Assembly: GCF_042611095.1 (NCBI RefSeq)
Contig: NZ_JBHFPV010000001.1
Coordinates: 1,364,001 to 1,428,000, forward strand
Direction of reading: 5' to 3'
Length of the DNA stretch: 64,000 nucleotides
Source: Meishania litoralis
Lineage (GTDB): Bacteria > Bacteroidota > Bacteroidia > Flavobacteriales > Flavobacteriaceae
The translations under genes were made by a program, and so were the position numbers. This document shows, one piece after another, positions 34,552-42,809 of the stretch (the stretch's first letter is position 1; each line of letters starts with the position of its first letter). The notes beneath the pieces are model-generated. The model saw only the letters and a list, made by a program, of their open reading frames with translations. It was not told the origin of the DNA and ran no database searches.

Positions 34552-35556
34552 TTAATCCTTGGGCAAAAATCTAACGGTTTTCATAATAGCCTCAAGCTGA
34601 AATATATCGTCACGTTTATTCGTGGCCGGGGCAAATACAAATCCTTCGAGTACCATTGTTCTGTCATTTTCGGCATCCTTGATGATATAGGTCAAAAAGG
34701 GACCCGCCATCGGATAGTTCTTTATATCCCAGATACCTCTGACCTCAATGGCCTCCCTTCCCGCTATTTCAGCCGGAAAAACAGAAGGTGCAAAGGCCGG
34801 TTCTGTTCGCATATGGGTCACTTTTCCCGGCACATCGGCTCCTGGAATATACTTTTCCCCAATTGAATCACGCATACGAATTATATCCCTTATTAGAGTC
34901 GAGTCGTTTTTAAAATAATCTCCCGGCATCTCATAGGCAATTAGGCTTGCCGTGCCTTTTTGAATCTGTCGTTCAATCCAGACGAAATTGTCTTTTCGCA
35001 CGTCTATTCTGTAAATAGAAGGTAAATTCAAGGCTATTCCGAATTTGTCTTGCAACACTGTCTCGTTGTTCAGAGACTTTAAAAAATTCCGTTGAGAGAC
35101 CTCTAGTTCGATGTTTTTGTAGGCTGTAATGAATTTATCGGCTTGCTCTTCCAAGTTTTGTATTAGTTCTTCGTCAGTTACACCCTTGACGACCCCAACT
35201 TTCTGGGGAATTGCGTACATATCGGTCTTAACATGGGCCACATTGACCGAATCTTTCTGAACATAAAGTATATTCCTTCTGTTTCTGATGGATCCCGAAA
35301 AGACCTGCGTGGGCATTTGTTCAATGGAAAACAATGGTTCGTCCCAGGTGAGGCCGACAACGTTTGAGGCAAAGTGCTCCCTTATCTTATCACCTACCTT
35401 TCCTTTCCAAAGCTCATTGTCAATGACCACGGCCAAAGAGTTGATGGCACCTATGGAGGTCGGCTTGTAGTTTGTTTTGTCCTCCTTACAGGCCACAAAT
35501 ACGATTATGGCCAATAATAATACCGCTAAAAGTGTTTTTGAGTGTCTCGGTTTCAT
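34552..35556 (-). CDS. DUF4837-family lipoprotein
   Basis: 334 residues. The leader MKPRHSKTLLAVLLLAIIVFVACK ends in a lipobox-like VACK, so an anchored lipoprotein is likely. The body (NSLAVVIDNELWKGKVGD, WDEPLFSIEQMP, RNRRNILYV, GMRDS-like IIRMRDSIGEKYIPG) matches DUF4837 of Bacteroidota, of unknown function. I chose ATG 35556, 11 bases after the upstream stop, instead of 35586. It is co-transcribed with the MltD-like lytic transglycosylase, a pairing that suggests a cell-wall role. Confidence 0.82.
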   Translation of the reverse strand: MKPRHSKTLLAVLLLAIIVFVACKEDKTNYKPTSIGAINSLAVVIDNELWKGKVGDKIREHFASNVVGLTWDEPLFSIEQMPTQVFSGSIRNRRNILYVQKDSVNVAHVKTDMYAIPQKVGVVKGVTDEELIQNLEEQADKFITAYKNIELEVSQRNFLKSLNNETVLQDKFGIALNLPSIYRIDVRKDNFVWIERQIQKGTASLIAYEMPGDYFKNDSTLIRDIIRMRDSIGEKYIPGADVPGKVTHMRTEPAFAPSVFPAEIAGREAIEVRGIWDIKNYPMAGPFLTYIIKDAENDRTMVLEGFVFAPATNKRDDIFQLEAIMKTVRFLPKD

Positions 35557-35567
35557 ATGTTTTCTGT

Positions 35568-37232
35568 TTACGATGAACAGTCGCACAATTTTAGTTTTGT
35601 GCCCGGTTGTAGTTTACTACCACTAATACCGTTCCATTCTCGTAATTTTTCAACAGTAATTCCCGGATATTTTCTAGAAATCGTCCAAAGTGAGTCGCCG
35701 CTTTGAACAGTATGGGTCTTCGTGCCGGGTGGAAAATTCTGGCTTTTCGCACTCGAAGGGGTACTCTTCTTGGCCGAGGAAGCTACGGCAACACCTCTGT
35801 TTCTGGGATAAATGGTAAGTCGTTGTCCTATTCTCAAGTTGTTGCTTCGCAAGCCGTTCCACTGTTTTATTTGACTGACACCAACACCATATCTCTCGGC
35901 AATCTTGCCCAAATAATCGCCACTTCTCACGCGATACCGTATTCGATCTGCCTCCGCTTGTTTGATCAATTGTGGCAACGGACTTTCCTTGCTTTCCAAT
36001 TCTTTTTTGACAAAGGCGTATATCTGTACTTCATTGGCCACAAATTTGCCCATGGCTTCTTTTGGCAATCTCAGGGCATACTCTTTTCCTTCGATATATG
36101 GAATTACTTTCAGCTTATATGAGGGATTCAAAATCTCAAGTTCTTCCACACTGATTCCGACAAGCTTCGATATCTGCTCAAAAGTTATCAAACTTTTTAC
36201 CTGTACGGTGTCGGTCTCGAAATAGGGTCTTTCTACCTTTTCCCCCTTTAGGTCATGCTCCTTGGCATATTCGAAAAGGTACATGGTAGCTAAAAAAGCA
36301 GGGACATATCCGGCAGTCTCACGGGGAAGGTTTCGGCGAATGTTCCAATAGTTCTTGTAACCGCCTGACCTACGAATGGCCTTGTTGACATTACCGGGGC
36401 CTGAATTATACGCCGCTAGGGCCAGATCCCAATCATCAAAAATGTCATACAACTTGGCCAAATATTTACAAGCGGCCTCCGTTGATTTAATAGGGTCGCT
36501 CCGCTCGTCTACATAACTGCTCACATCAAGGTCGTACATCTTGCCCGTACCGTACATGAACTGCCAAAGACCGGTTGCCCCGACCCGAGATCTTGCCTTT
36601 GGGTTCAAGGCCGATTCGACGATAGAAAGGTATTTCATTTCTAAAGGAATGTCATGGTTGTCCAATTGTTCCTCAAACAGCGGAAAATAGAATTGGCTAA
36701 CCGTCAACATGCGCTCCATAAGGCCTCTTTTTCTGGTCAGAAACGATTTAATAACGTTCTCAAGCGACGGATTGTAGGCAATATTAAAAGGCGTTTTTTC
36801 ATTCAGTTTCGCCAACCTGGCCTTCAAAGTGTCCGTTGGCAGGTCGTAAACGTATACTTCATCAGCATCGGGCTCCTTGGTTACGTCAAGTGTAGCGACT
36901 TCTTCATACATCTCATCGAAAAGGGCCGCGCTGTCATATAGCTCTTTCATCCACAAGCTATCATATTTGGCCGCAAGCGGATTATCTTTCAAATTGTATT
37001 TTGCCTTTTCGTCTTTTTTGGTAAAAACTAAAGGATTATCCTTTAAACCCATCTCCGAGTCCATGAGCTCCATTTGCTCCAGCCCTTTCATGTCCATTTC
37101 GGTAGTATCGGCCAATGTCTCGACAAGGGTGTCGTTTACCCTGACAGGAATAGAATCGCTCTCCTGGGCCGATAACAAGCTAGAGATAGAGAAAAGAACA
37201 GAAAAAGAAAGAATACCGGTTTTCTTGATCAT
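35568..37232 (-). CDS. Membrane-bound lytic murein transglycosylase, MltD-like, with two LysM domains
   Basis: 554 residues. Signal peptide (about 1-22), a variable acidic linker (about 25-140), a family 1 lytic transglycosylase domain (about 185-330) with the catalytic Glu in SIVESALNP (E206) and ATGLWQFM, AAYNSGPGNV and YVPAFLA motifs. Two LysM repeats follow (about 430-476, YRVRSGDYLGKIA; about 508-552, HTVQSGDSLWTIS). It cleaves glycan strands in the periplasm. The signal ends in LLSAQ with no lipid-attachment Cys, so it would be soluble or bound through LysM. Confidence 0.92.
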   Translation of the reverse strand: MIKKTGILSFSVLFSISSLLSAQESDSIPVRVNDTLVETLADTTEMDMKGLEQMELMDSEMGLKDNPLVFTKKDEKAKYNLKDNPLAAKYDSLWMKELYDSAALFDEMYEEVATLDVTKEPDADEVYVYDLPTDTLKARLAKLNEKTPFNIAYNPSLENVIKSFLTRKRGLMERMLTVSQFYFPLFEEQLDNHDIPLEMKYLSIVESALNPKARSRVGATGLWQFMYGTGKMYDLDVSSYVDERSDPIKSTEAACKYLAKLYDIFDDWDLALAAYNSGPGNVNKAIRRSGGYKNYWNIRRNLPRETAGYVPAFLATMYLFEYAKEHDLKGEKVERPYFETDTVQVKSLITFEQISKLVGISVEELEILNPSYKLKVIPYIEGKEYALRLPKEAMGKFVANEVQIYAFVKKELESKESPLPQLIKQAEADRIRYRVRSGDYLGKIAERYGVGVSQIKQWNGLRSNNLRIGQRLTIYPRNRGVAVASSAKKSTPSSAKSQNFPPGTKTHTVQSGDSLWTISRKYPGITVEKLREWNGISGSKLQPGTKLKLCDCSS

Positions 37233-37348
37233 CGTTGCGTTTTGAGTTAAAACGGGAACATCTAAAATCGTCTTTTTTTTGGAAAGGATAAAACTTTGAC
37301 GTGTTAAACGCCAAAAAAACCGTTTACCCCTTTTTATCGATAACGCCC

Positions 37349-38542
37349 TTATTCTGGCAATATTGCGGCAATTCCCGGCAGCGTTTTACCTTCCAAGCTT
37401 TCGAGCATGGCGCCACCACCCGTCGACACATAACTTACTTTGTCGTCAAAGCCGAATTGCTTGACCGCGGCAACCGAATCGCCTCCGCCTACCAAAGAAA
37501 AAGCTCCATTTTTAGTGGCTTCTTCAATAAAGTTTCCAATAGCGATAGTGCCCTTGGCAAAACTCTCCATTTCAAAGACACCGACAGGGCCGTTCCATAA
37601 AATGGTTTTGGAATTTAGGATAACAGTCTTGAAATTCTCCAAAGTTTTTGGCCCGGCATCCAATCCTTGCCACCCATCAGGAATTTCAGCCACATCGACG
37701 ATCTTTGTTTCGGCTTCGTTCGAAAAGGCATTTGCCGCCACGACGTCAACGGGAATATGCACTTCTACACCTTTCGCCTTTGCCTGTTTCAAAATATCAA
37801 GGGCCAGGTCCATTTTATCATCCTCGCAAATTGAATCGCCCACTTGCCCACCTTGGGCCTTAACGAAGGTATAGGTCATACCTCCGCCGATGATCAAGTG
37901 ATCGACCTTGTCCAAGATATTTTCTATGATGGTAATCTTCGATGAAACCTTGGCGCCCCCCAATATGGCGAGCACCGGTTTTTCACCTGTGCGCATTACC
38001 TTTTCAATCGCATCGATTTCTTTGGCCAATAGATATCCAAAACATTTTTTATCGGAAAAGAATTGGGCCACGATCGTTGTGGATGCGTGGGCCCGGTGGG
38101 CCGTGCCAAAAGCATCGTTCACATAAATGTCGCCCAATTTCGAAAGCTGTTGCGCAAAACCTTCATCTCCTTTTTCCTCTTCAGCATGAAAACGAAGATT
38201 TTCCAACAACAAGACATCGCCGGGTCGCAGATCGGCCACCGCCTTTTCGGCCGCTTCACCGACACAATCTTCGACAAACCTGACCTGGACCCCAATGATC
38301 TCAGATACCTTTGAACAGATGTGTTTCAATGACATATCCGGGTTTCTTTGTCCCTTCGGCCTTCCCAAATGGCTCATCAAAACAGCACTTCCCCCATCTT
38401 CCAATACTTTGATAATGGTCGGTTTTGCCGCCTCGATCCTATTGGTGTCCGTAACGTTAAAATCGGCATCCAAGGGTACGTTGAAATCAACTCGGATCAA
38501 CGCTTTTTTATTTTCAAAATTAAACTGGTCTATCGTTTTCAT
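37349..38542 (-). CDS. pgk: Phosphoglycerate kinase
   Basis: 397 residues, normal length. RVDFNVPLD (about 17-25), SHLGRPKG, LLLENLRFH, the ILGGAKVSSK hinge region and VGGGDSVAAVKQFG are all present. It transfers phosphate between 1,3-bisphosphoglycerate and ADP in glycolysis. A monocistronic minus-strand gene with its own promoter; plus-strand ORFs over it are shadows. Confidence 0.97.
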   Translation of the reverse strand: MKTIDQFNFENKKALIRVDFNVPLDADFNVTDTNRIEAAKPTIIKVLEDGGSAVLMSHLGRPKGQRNPDMSLKHICSKVSEIIGVQVRFVEDCVGEAAEKAVADLRPGDVLLLENLRFHAEEEKGDEGFAQQLSKLGDIYVNDAFGTAHRAHASTTIVAQFFSDKKCFGYLLAKEIDAIEKVMRTGEKPVLAILGGAKVSSKITIIENILDKVDHLIIGGGMTYTFVKAQGGQVGDSICEDDKMDLALDILKQAKAKGVEVHIPVDVVAANAFSNEAETKIVDVAEIPDGWQGLDAGPKTLENFKTVILNSKTILWNGPVGVFEMESFAKGTIAIGNFIEEATKNGAFSLVGGGDSVAAVKQFGFDDKVSYVSTGGGAMLESLEGKTLPGIAAILPE

Positions 38543-38565
38543 TCAGGTTCGTTTTTAAAGAATTT

Positions 38566-38597
38566 CAAATGTAGATATTTCTACCGTGCATATAAAA
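38566..38597 (-). promoter_or_regulatory. Promoter of pgk
   Basis: Minus strand: TTTT (38597-38594), 20-base spacer, TACATTTG (38573-38566), a perfect -7 box 23 bases before the ATG. Confidence 0.55.
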
Positions 38598-38849
38598 CGG
38601 AGCGGTCAATAATTGGCAATACGTTTTGCTGAATTTGCCGACCGATTGGTCGGTTCTTGTTTTTGTTCTGCCAAAAAAATCATTTTTTATCTTCTTTGGA
38701 AAAACACCGCAACCCCCTGTATATGTGAGAAAAATGGCAATCCATCTTTTTTGCAGACTGTTTGGTCGGTGCCGTATTTGTTTTTTTGAATGTCTGTGCG
38801 ATAGCAATACCGTCACCCATTTTAAGTCGGAATAAACTATATTTGAACA
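38598..38849. other. Divergent pgk/holB gap with hairpin and a -7-like box
   Basis: CCGACC-GATT-GGTCGG forms a perfect 6-bp hairpin at 38638-38653, and GGTCGG recurs at 38764-38769; this could be an operator. TATATTTG (38838-38845), a perfect -7 match, lies only 4 bases before the holB ATG and would give a leaderless message. No gene is supported here. Confidence 0.35.
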
Positions 38850-40001
38850 ATGCGCTTCAAAGATATTTTGGGCTTGGCCCACATTAAGAACCATCTGGCC
38901 ACGAGTGCCGATGCGGGGCGAATTCCGCATGCCCAACTTTTCGTCGGCCCAGAAGGTTCAGGAATCTTGCCGATGGCCTTGGCCTATGCACAATATGTAG
39001 TCTGTGGCAATACAAATTCTGAGAACGAAGCGGGCGACACAAGCTGTAATCTAAAGTTTGATTCACTGGCGCATCCCGACCTTCATTTTGCTTTTCCGGT
39101 CGCCAATTCCGATAAGGTAAAAAGCCATGCGGTTAGCGATCATTATATGGAGGAATGGCGTCAATTCGTAAAAGAACAGCCCTATGGAAATCTTTTCGAT
39201 TGGTACCGATTGATCGGAATTGAAAAAAAGCAGGGACAAATCGGTGTTGACGAAGCTCAGGATATTGTCAGGAAGCTTGCACTGAAGTCTTATGAAGGGG
39301 GATTCAAAGTAATGCTTATTTGGATGGCCGAAAGGATGAACACCTCCGCTGCCAACAAGCTTTTAAAATTAATCGAGGAACCGCCCGATAAAACAATATT
39401 TCTACTGCTTGCGGAAGAAGAGGAGCAGATCATACAGACCATACGTTCGCGCTGTCAAATCCTGCATTTTCCGCCTTTGGCCGAAGATGCCATCACGAAC
39501 GCGCTAATTGAAAGAGGATGTACAAGGGACGAAGCCATGCGCATAGCATTCGAAGCCAATGGAAATTTCAACAAGGCCTTGGACCTTATGAACAATGACT
39601 CGGAGGACCTGATCTTCGAAAAATGGTTCGTACAATGGGTACGCAGCGCCTTTAAGGCAAAGGGGAATCGATCCGCAATACATGATCTTATTTTATGGAG
39701 TGAAGAGGTGGCCAAAACGGGAAGGGAAACCCAAAAAAAGTTTTTACAATATTGCCTCATGGTCATGCGCCAGGCGATGCTCATTAATTTCAATGCGAAA
39801 GGTTTGGCCTACATGAAAATTCGTGCCGATGGGTTTCATCTCGAGAAGTTCGCTTCATTTGTACATGAAAACAATATTCTTGAAATAACCTCAGAACTGG
39901 AAGATGCCATGTACCACATCGAACGAAACGGAAATTCTAAACTCGTCTTGACCGACCTATCGATCAAGTTAACCAGGCTGCTTCACAAAAAAGCGGCTTA
40001 A
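38850..40001 (+). CDS. holB: DNA polymerase III subunit delta' (clamp loader)
   Basis: 383 residues. The N-terminus (ILGLAHIKNHL, GRIPHAQLFVGPEGSGI) is a degenerate AAA+ module: the Walker A lysine is missing, as expected for delta', which does not hydrolyse ATP. The zinc-binding cysteines are reduced (C50 and C60 region). LKSYEGGFKVMLIWMAERMN, NKLLKLIEEPP and TIRSRCQILHFPPL (SRC sensor motif) confirm the clamp-loader family. It is followed 10 bases later by a DoxX-like gene. Confidence 0.92.
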   Translation: MRFKDILGLAHIKNHLATSADAGRIPHAQLFVGPEGSGILPMALAYAQYVVCGNTNSENEAGDTSCNLKFDSLAHPDLHFAFPVANSDKVKSHAVSDHYMEEWRQFVKEQPYGNLFDWYRLIGIEKKQGQIGVDEAQDIVRKLALKSYEGGFKVMLIWMAERMNTSAANKLLKLIEEPPDKTIFLLLAEEEEQIIQTIRSRCQILHFPPLAEDAITNALIERGCTRDEAMRIAFEANGNFNKALDLMNNDSEDLIFEKWFVQWVRSAFKAKGNRSAIHDLILWSEEVAKTGRETQKKFLQYCLMVMRQAMLINFNAKGLAYMKIRADGFHLEKFASFVHENNILEITSELEDAMYHIERNGNSKLVLTDLSIKLTRLLHKKAA

Positions 40002-40011
40002 ACCAATACCT

Positions 40012-40410
40012 ATGAAAACTGTTTTGGAAAATGCAACGGAAATCTTACTGTTACTGTTCTTGATCATCACTTTTTTGCAAAGTGGACTGGACAAAGTATT
40101 GGACTGGAAAGGCAACCTCTCATGGCTCAAAGCGCATTTTTCAAAGTCTCCCTTGCATGGTCTGGTTACTGGAATGTTGGCCATAGTTCTTGTTTGTGAG
40201 GTTCTCGCCGGTCTATTTTGCCTGATCGGCCTCGTTCAAATTATGTTCGCAACGAATGGCCACATGGCGTTTTATGGCGCAATTCTCTCGTGTGTGTCGC
40301 TATTAATGTTATTGTTCGGCCAACGAATGGCCAAAGACTATGAAGGGGCCAAAACGATTGTTATTTATCTTATTCCTGCTATTTTTTTGGTCTTTTTGCT
40401 TCAGCATTAA
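40012..40410 (+). CDS. DoxX-like four-helix membrane protein
   Basis: 132 residues with four hydrophobic helices (about 10-28, 52-72, 76-97, 113-130). LQSGLDKVLDW after helix 1 matches the usual DoxX/MauE 'SGxxK' signature. Members act in membrane-linked redox or oxidative stress systems, but a specific role is not known here. Co-transcribed with holB and ended by a bidirectional hairpin. Confidence 0.8.
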   Translation: MKTVLENATEILLLLFLIITFLQSGLDKVLDWKGNLSWLKAHFSKSPLHGLVTGMLAIVLVCEVLAGLFCLIGLVQIMFATNGHMAFYGAILSCVSLLMLLFGQRMAKDYEGAKTIVIYLIPAIFLVFLLQH

Positions 40411-40442
40411 AAAAGGCCATAACAAATGTTATGGCCTTCTTA
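40409..40442. terminator. Bidirectional terminator between DoxX and OmpH genes
   Basis: Perfect 11-bp stem AAGGCCATAAC / GTTATGGCCTT with AAAT loop, flanked by an A-run and a T-rich stretch, between convergent genes. Confidence 0.92.
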
Positions 40443-40461
40443 TACTAATGAAAAGTTGGTT

Positions 40462-40968
40462 CTATTTTTTGTATTTGTCGTTCAATATCTTCACGATTTC
40501 ATCGGTAAGATCGAGCACTTCTGTACCATATAGCACACTGCCTCCGTCACCACCTCCCAATATATAGGTATAGCCATTGGCCTTGCCGTAGGCCCTGATT
40601 TCCTTTTTTACCTTGCTGACTATACTGTCCATTTCGGTCTGCCCCGATGCCTGCAACTGTTGGTCTTCTTGCTGAAGTTGCTGCCCGATGAACTGCCCTT
40701 TTTGTTGTATCAGGCCGTATTCTTCTTGAGCCTTTTTCTGCGACATGCTTTGGGCCTTTGCTTGAAACGCCTGGGCTTCGATCTGAAAAGCTTGTGAGAT
40801 ACTATCCCTTTTTTTCGTCAGTGCATCGGCCTTCGCCTTAAATTTTGTCTCGACATCTATTTTTTCTTGATATTCATCCATCAATTTGACATTATCGACA
40901 AAACCTATTTTTTGTTGCTCACAAGAAGTCAACAGCACTATTGTCGCAATCCAGATTAAATTTTTCAT
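40462..40968 (-). CDS. OmpH/Skp-family periplasmic chaperone, lipoprotein form
   Basis: 168 residues. A short leader MKNLIWIATIVLLTSCEQQK ends in a good lipobox (LTSC), so unlike classic Skp it is lipid-anchored. The body has the OmpH start IGFVDNVKLMDEYQEK and a long Gln/Lys/Glu-rich coiled coil (about 35-115), then YILGGGDGGSVLYG and the end VLDLTDEIVKILN. It would hold unfolded outer-membrane proteins. Single gene with a TACTTTTG box upstream. Confidence 0.88.
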   Translation of the reverse strand: MKNLIWIATIVLLTSCEQQKIGFVDNVKLMDEYQEKIDVETKFKAKADALTKKRDSISQAFQIEAQAFQAKAQSMSQKKAQEEYGLIQQKGQFIGQQLQQEDQQLQASGQTEMDSIVSKVKKEIRAYGKANGYTYILGGGDGGSVLYGTEVLDLTDEIVKILNDKYKK

Positions 40969-41283
40969 CTCGTATAATTTTTGTTCTATGGAATCGGATT
41001 CCTGCTCTGTTTTAAGTTGCGCAAAAGTAGTAAAAGGTTTTTCGAAATTCTAGAGGTACTTTGTTTTTTGTAGTTGTGCATGTTTTTCTTCAATTGATAA
41101 TTTTTGAGATATCCTAGAAGTAGGAACCATTGAATATAAGATTTATTTACTATTTTTTACTTAGGAATAGATATTGTCTATTATGGCTTGGCTCACAAAA
41201 GGGTTTTTATTGCACAATTTAAGGCAGGACATAGCCGATAGTCGCCAATTGATAGAAAAGCTCGGGAAATCGCCTTAAAATCG
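40969..41283 (-). promoter_or_regulatory. Intergenic region with the ompH promoter box (41022-41029)
   Basis: Minus-strand TACTTTTG (41029-41022) fits TAnnTTTG and lies about 54 bases before the OmpH start; no good -33 TTTG was seen. The rest of this 315-base AT-rich gap holds no supported gene; an 81-codon ORF from 41438 is a shadow of the adjacent methyltransferase. Confidence 0.4.
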
Positions 41284-42114
41284 TTATTGGGCTCTTTGAA
41301 GTATGTAAATGTGCGAAGAGTATTCTTTTGAGCGCCATGCGGCAATATTTGATCGTAGTCCGATCCATAAGGCCTTGGCAAAATTCTGTCTTCCGGTCTT
41401 GTACTTTTCCGAAAGTAACGATACATAGAACGAATCAAAAATCAAGGGTTTGACCTGAACTACATTTAGCCCATGTTTTAAGAATAGCTTTTCGATCGAA
41501 GTTCTTGAAAAATGCCATAGGTGTCGAGGCACATCGAATGCCGCCCAAAACTCTTTATAGTATTTTGCATCGTATGAATTGAAATTGGGGACTGCGATTA
41601 CCAAGGTTCCATTTGGTTCCAAGACCTCTAACAATTTCAAGATTTGGTTCTCCAGATCAGGAAGATGCTCAAGAACATGCCATAGTGTGATGACATCAAA
41701 TTGTTGATTGCGCAGCAACTCCATTTCAGACAATAGTTCCACCCTTTTTTCGCGCGCGCGCATTCGCGCATCATGATTAGGTTCGATTCCTGAAATCTTC
41801 CAACCCGAACTTTTCGCTGCCAACAAAAAGTCTCCGGTACCAGCACCCATATCCAATAATCTTCTTTCTTCCCCGCCGAATTTGTCTATCAACCTCAGTT
41901 TTGAATAGAAGCTGAACTTCTTGACCGTTTGATAAACCTTATCGACCAAAGACTTTCTTGAATCTGTATGCGAAATATAGTCCTCGCTTTGGTAGTATTC
42001 GTCAAGATTTTCAGGTATTGGTCGCGTCACCAACATTTCCATTTCTGGATCGTATAAAAGTTCAAATTCTTCTTGGGAAACGGAATAATCTTTAGTTCTT
42101 AAATACGACTTCAT
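41284..42114 (-). CDS. Class I SAM-dependent methyltransferase
   Basis: 276 residues. SAM motif I is LLDMGAGTGDFL (about 91-102), with ISGIEPN, FDVITLWHVLEHLPD and LVIAVPNFNSYD. The C-terminal stretch (YYKEFWAAFDVPRHLWHFSRTS) is typical of Methyltransf_23 enzymes that act on lipids or quinones and glycan precursors. It overlaps the lipoprotein gene by 23 bases. Substrate not determinable. Confidence 0.8.
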   Translation of the reverse strand: MKSYLRTKDYSVSQEEFELLYDPEMEMLVTRPIPENLDEYYQSEDYISHTDSRKSLVDKVYQTVKKFSFYSKLRLIDKFGGEERRLLDMGAGTGDFLLAAKSSGWKISGIEPNHDARMRAREKRVELLSEMELLRNQQFDVITLWHVLEHLPDLENQILKLLEVLEPNGTLVIAVPNFNSYDAKYYKEFWAAFDVPRHLWHFSRTSIEKLFLKHGLNVVQVKPLIFDSFYVSLLSEKYKTGRQNFAKALWIGLRSNIAAWRSKEYSSHIYILQRAQ

Positions 42115-42646
42115 TGTAGTTGTGGGTGGCTAAGTACTCCTTTTTCAGTGCACGAAGATACTCCAAAACCACATTCCTTGAAAGTGAATTATCGGCCAAA
42201 CAATCTTTCTCGGTGTCACTATAAACTTCTAACGCCAAATACCAATTCCCTTTTCTAACAACTTCAGGGGTATCAAGAAATGGGTCTTCACCGTCTCCGC
42301 CCATCAATTCGTTCATACCCACATTGATAAGAATTGAGGCAAGATCCAATGTCTTATCGGGAATTTCCACTTCGTACCAGGCAAAGAAATATTGTTCGCC
42401 ATCGACCATGAATGGAATGTCGTCATAGACGTTATCGTGATCTAATTTGAACTTTATGTTGATATAATCGTAAAAGTGGCCATCGTCCTTAGGGTCTTCA
42501 AAAATGAACATCTGTCTTTTTGAGAGGCTACGTTTGAACTTCTTGCCACGGGTAATTTTGTGGTCTTCGATTTTAGGCGCAATCCTCAGAGGAATACAGG
42601 AATATGATAAAAAAAAGACACTGACAATTAGTAAAATTCTTCGCAT
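42092..42646 (-). CDS. Hypothetical lipoprotein, Flavobacteriaceae-type
   Basis: 184 residues. The leader MRRILLIVSVFFLSYSCIPLRIAP has a lipobox-like LSYSC. The body is acidic with aromatic residues (DDGHFYDYINIKFKLDHDNVY, EQYFFAWYEVEIPD) and no recognised domain. The frame is open to 42712, but the leader sets the start at 42646. It overlaps the methyltransferase start by 23 bases, so the two are probably co-translated. The function is unknown. Confidence 0.7.
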   Translation of the reverse strand: MRRILLIVSVFFLSYSCIPLRIAPKIEDHKITRGKKFKRSLSKRQMFIFEDPKDDGHFYDYINIKFKLDHDNVYDDIPFMVDGEQYFFAWYEVEIPDKTLDLASILINVGMNELMGGDGEDPFLDTPEVVRKGNWYLALEVYSDTEKDCLADNSLSRNVVLEYLRALKKEYLATHNYNEVVFKN

Positions 42647-42784
42647 GTGCTGTGGGTTTGGTTTCCGAAGAACCATCAAAAACCAAGCCACTTCAGAACC
42701 GCTCAATAACAAATCTAAAACATCAACTAGATATTCAAGGTTTCATTTTGTTCAGGAAGTGCTTTGGCGGTATCCGCGCTTTGT

Positions 42785-42800
42785 TGTTCCACGTGGAACA
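42785..42800. promoter_or_regulatory. parS-like centromere site 1
   Basis: Perfect 16-bp palindrome TGTTCCACGTGGAACA, which matches the bacterial ParB/parS consensus. It lies 9 bases past the end of mnmG. A second identical copy is at 44689-44704. Confidence 0.9.
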
Positions 42801-42809
42801 ATACAAAAA

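Noticed and set aside
37440..38314. Several overlapping plus-strand ORFs over pgk
   Set aside because: Antisense to a complete pgk with all motifs.
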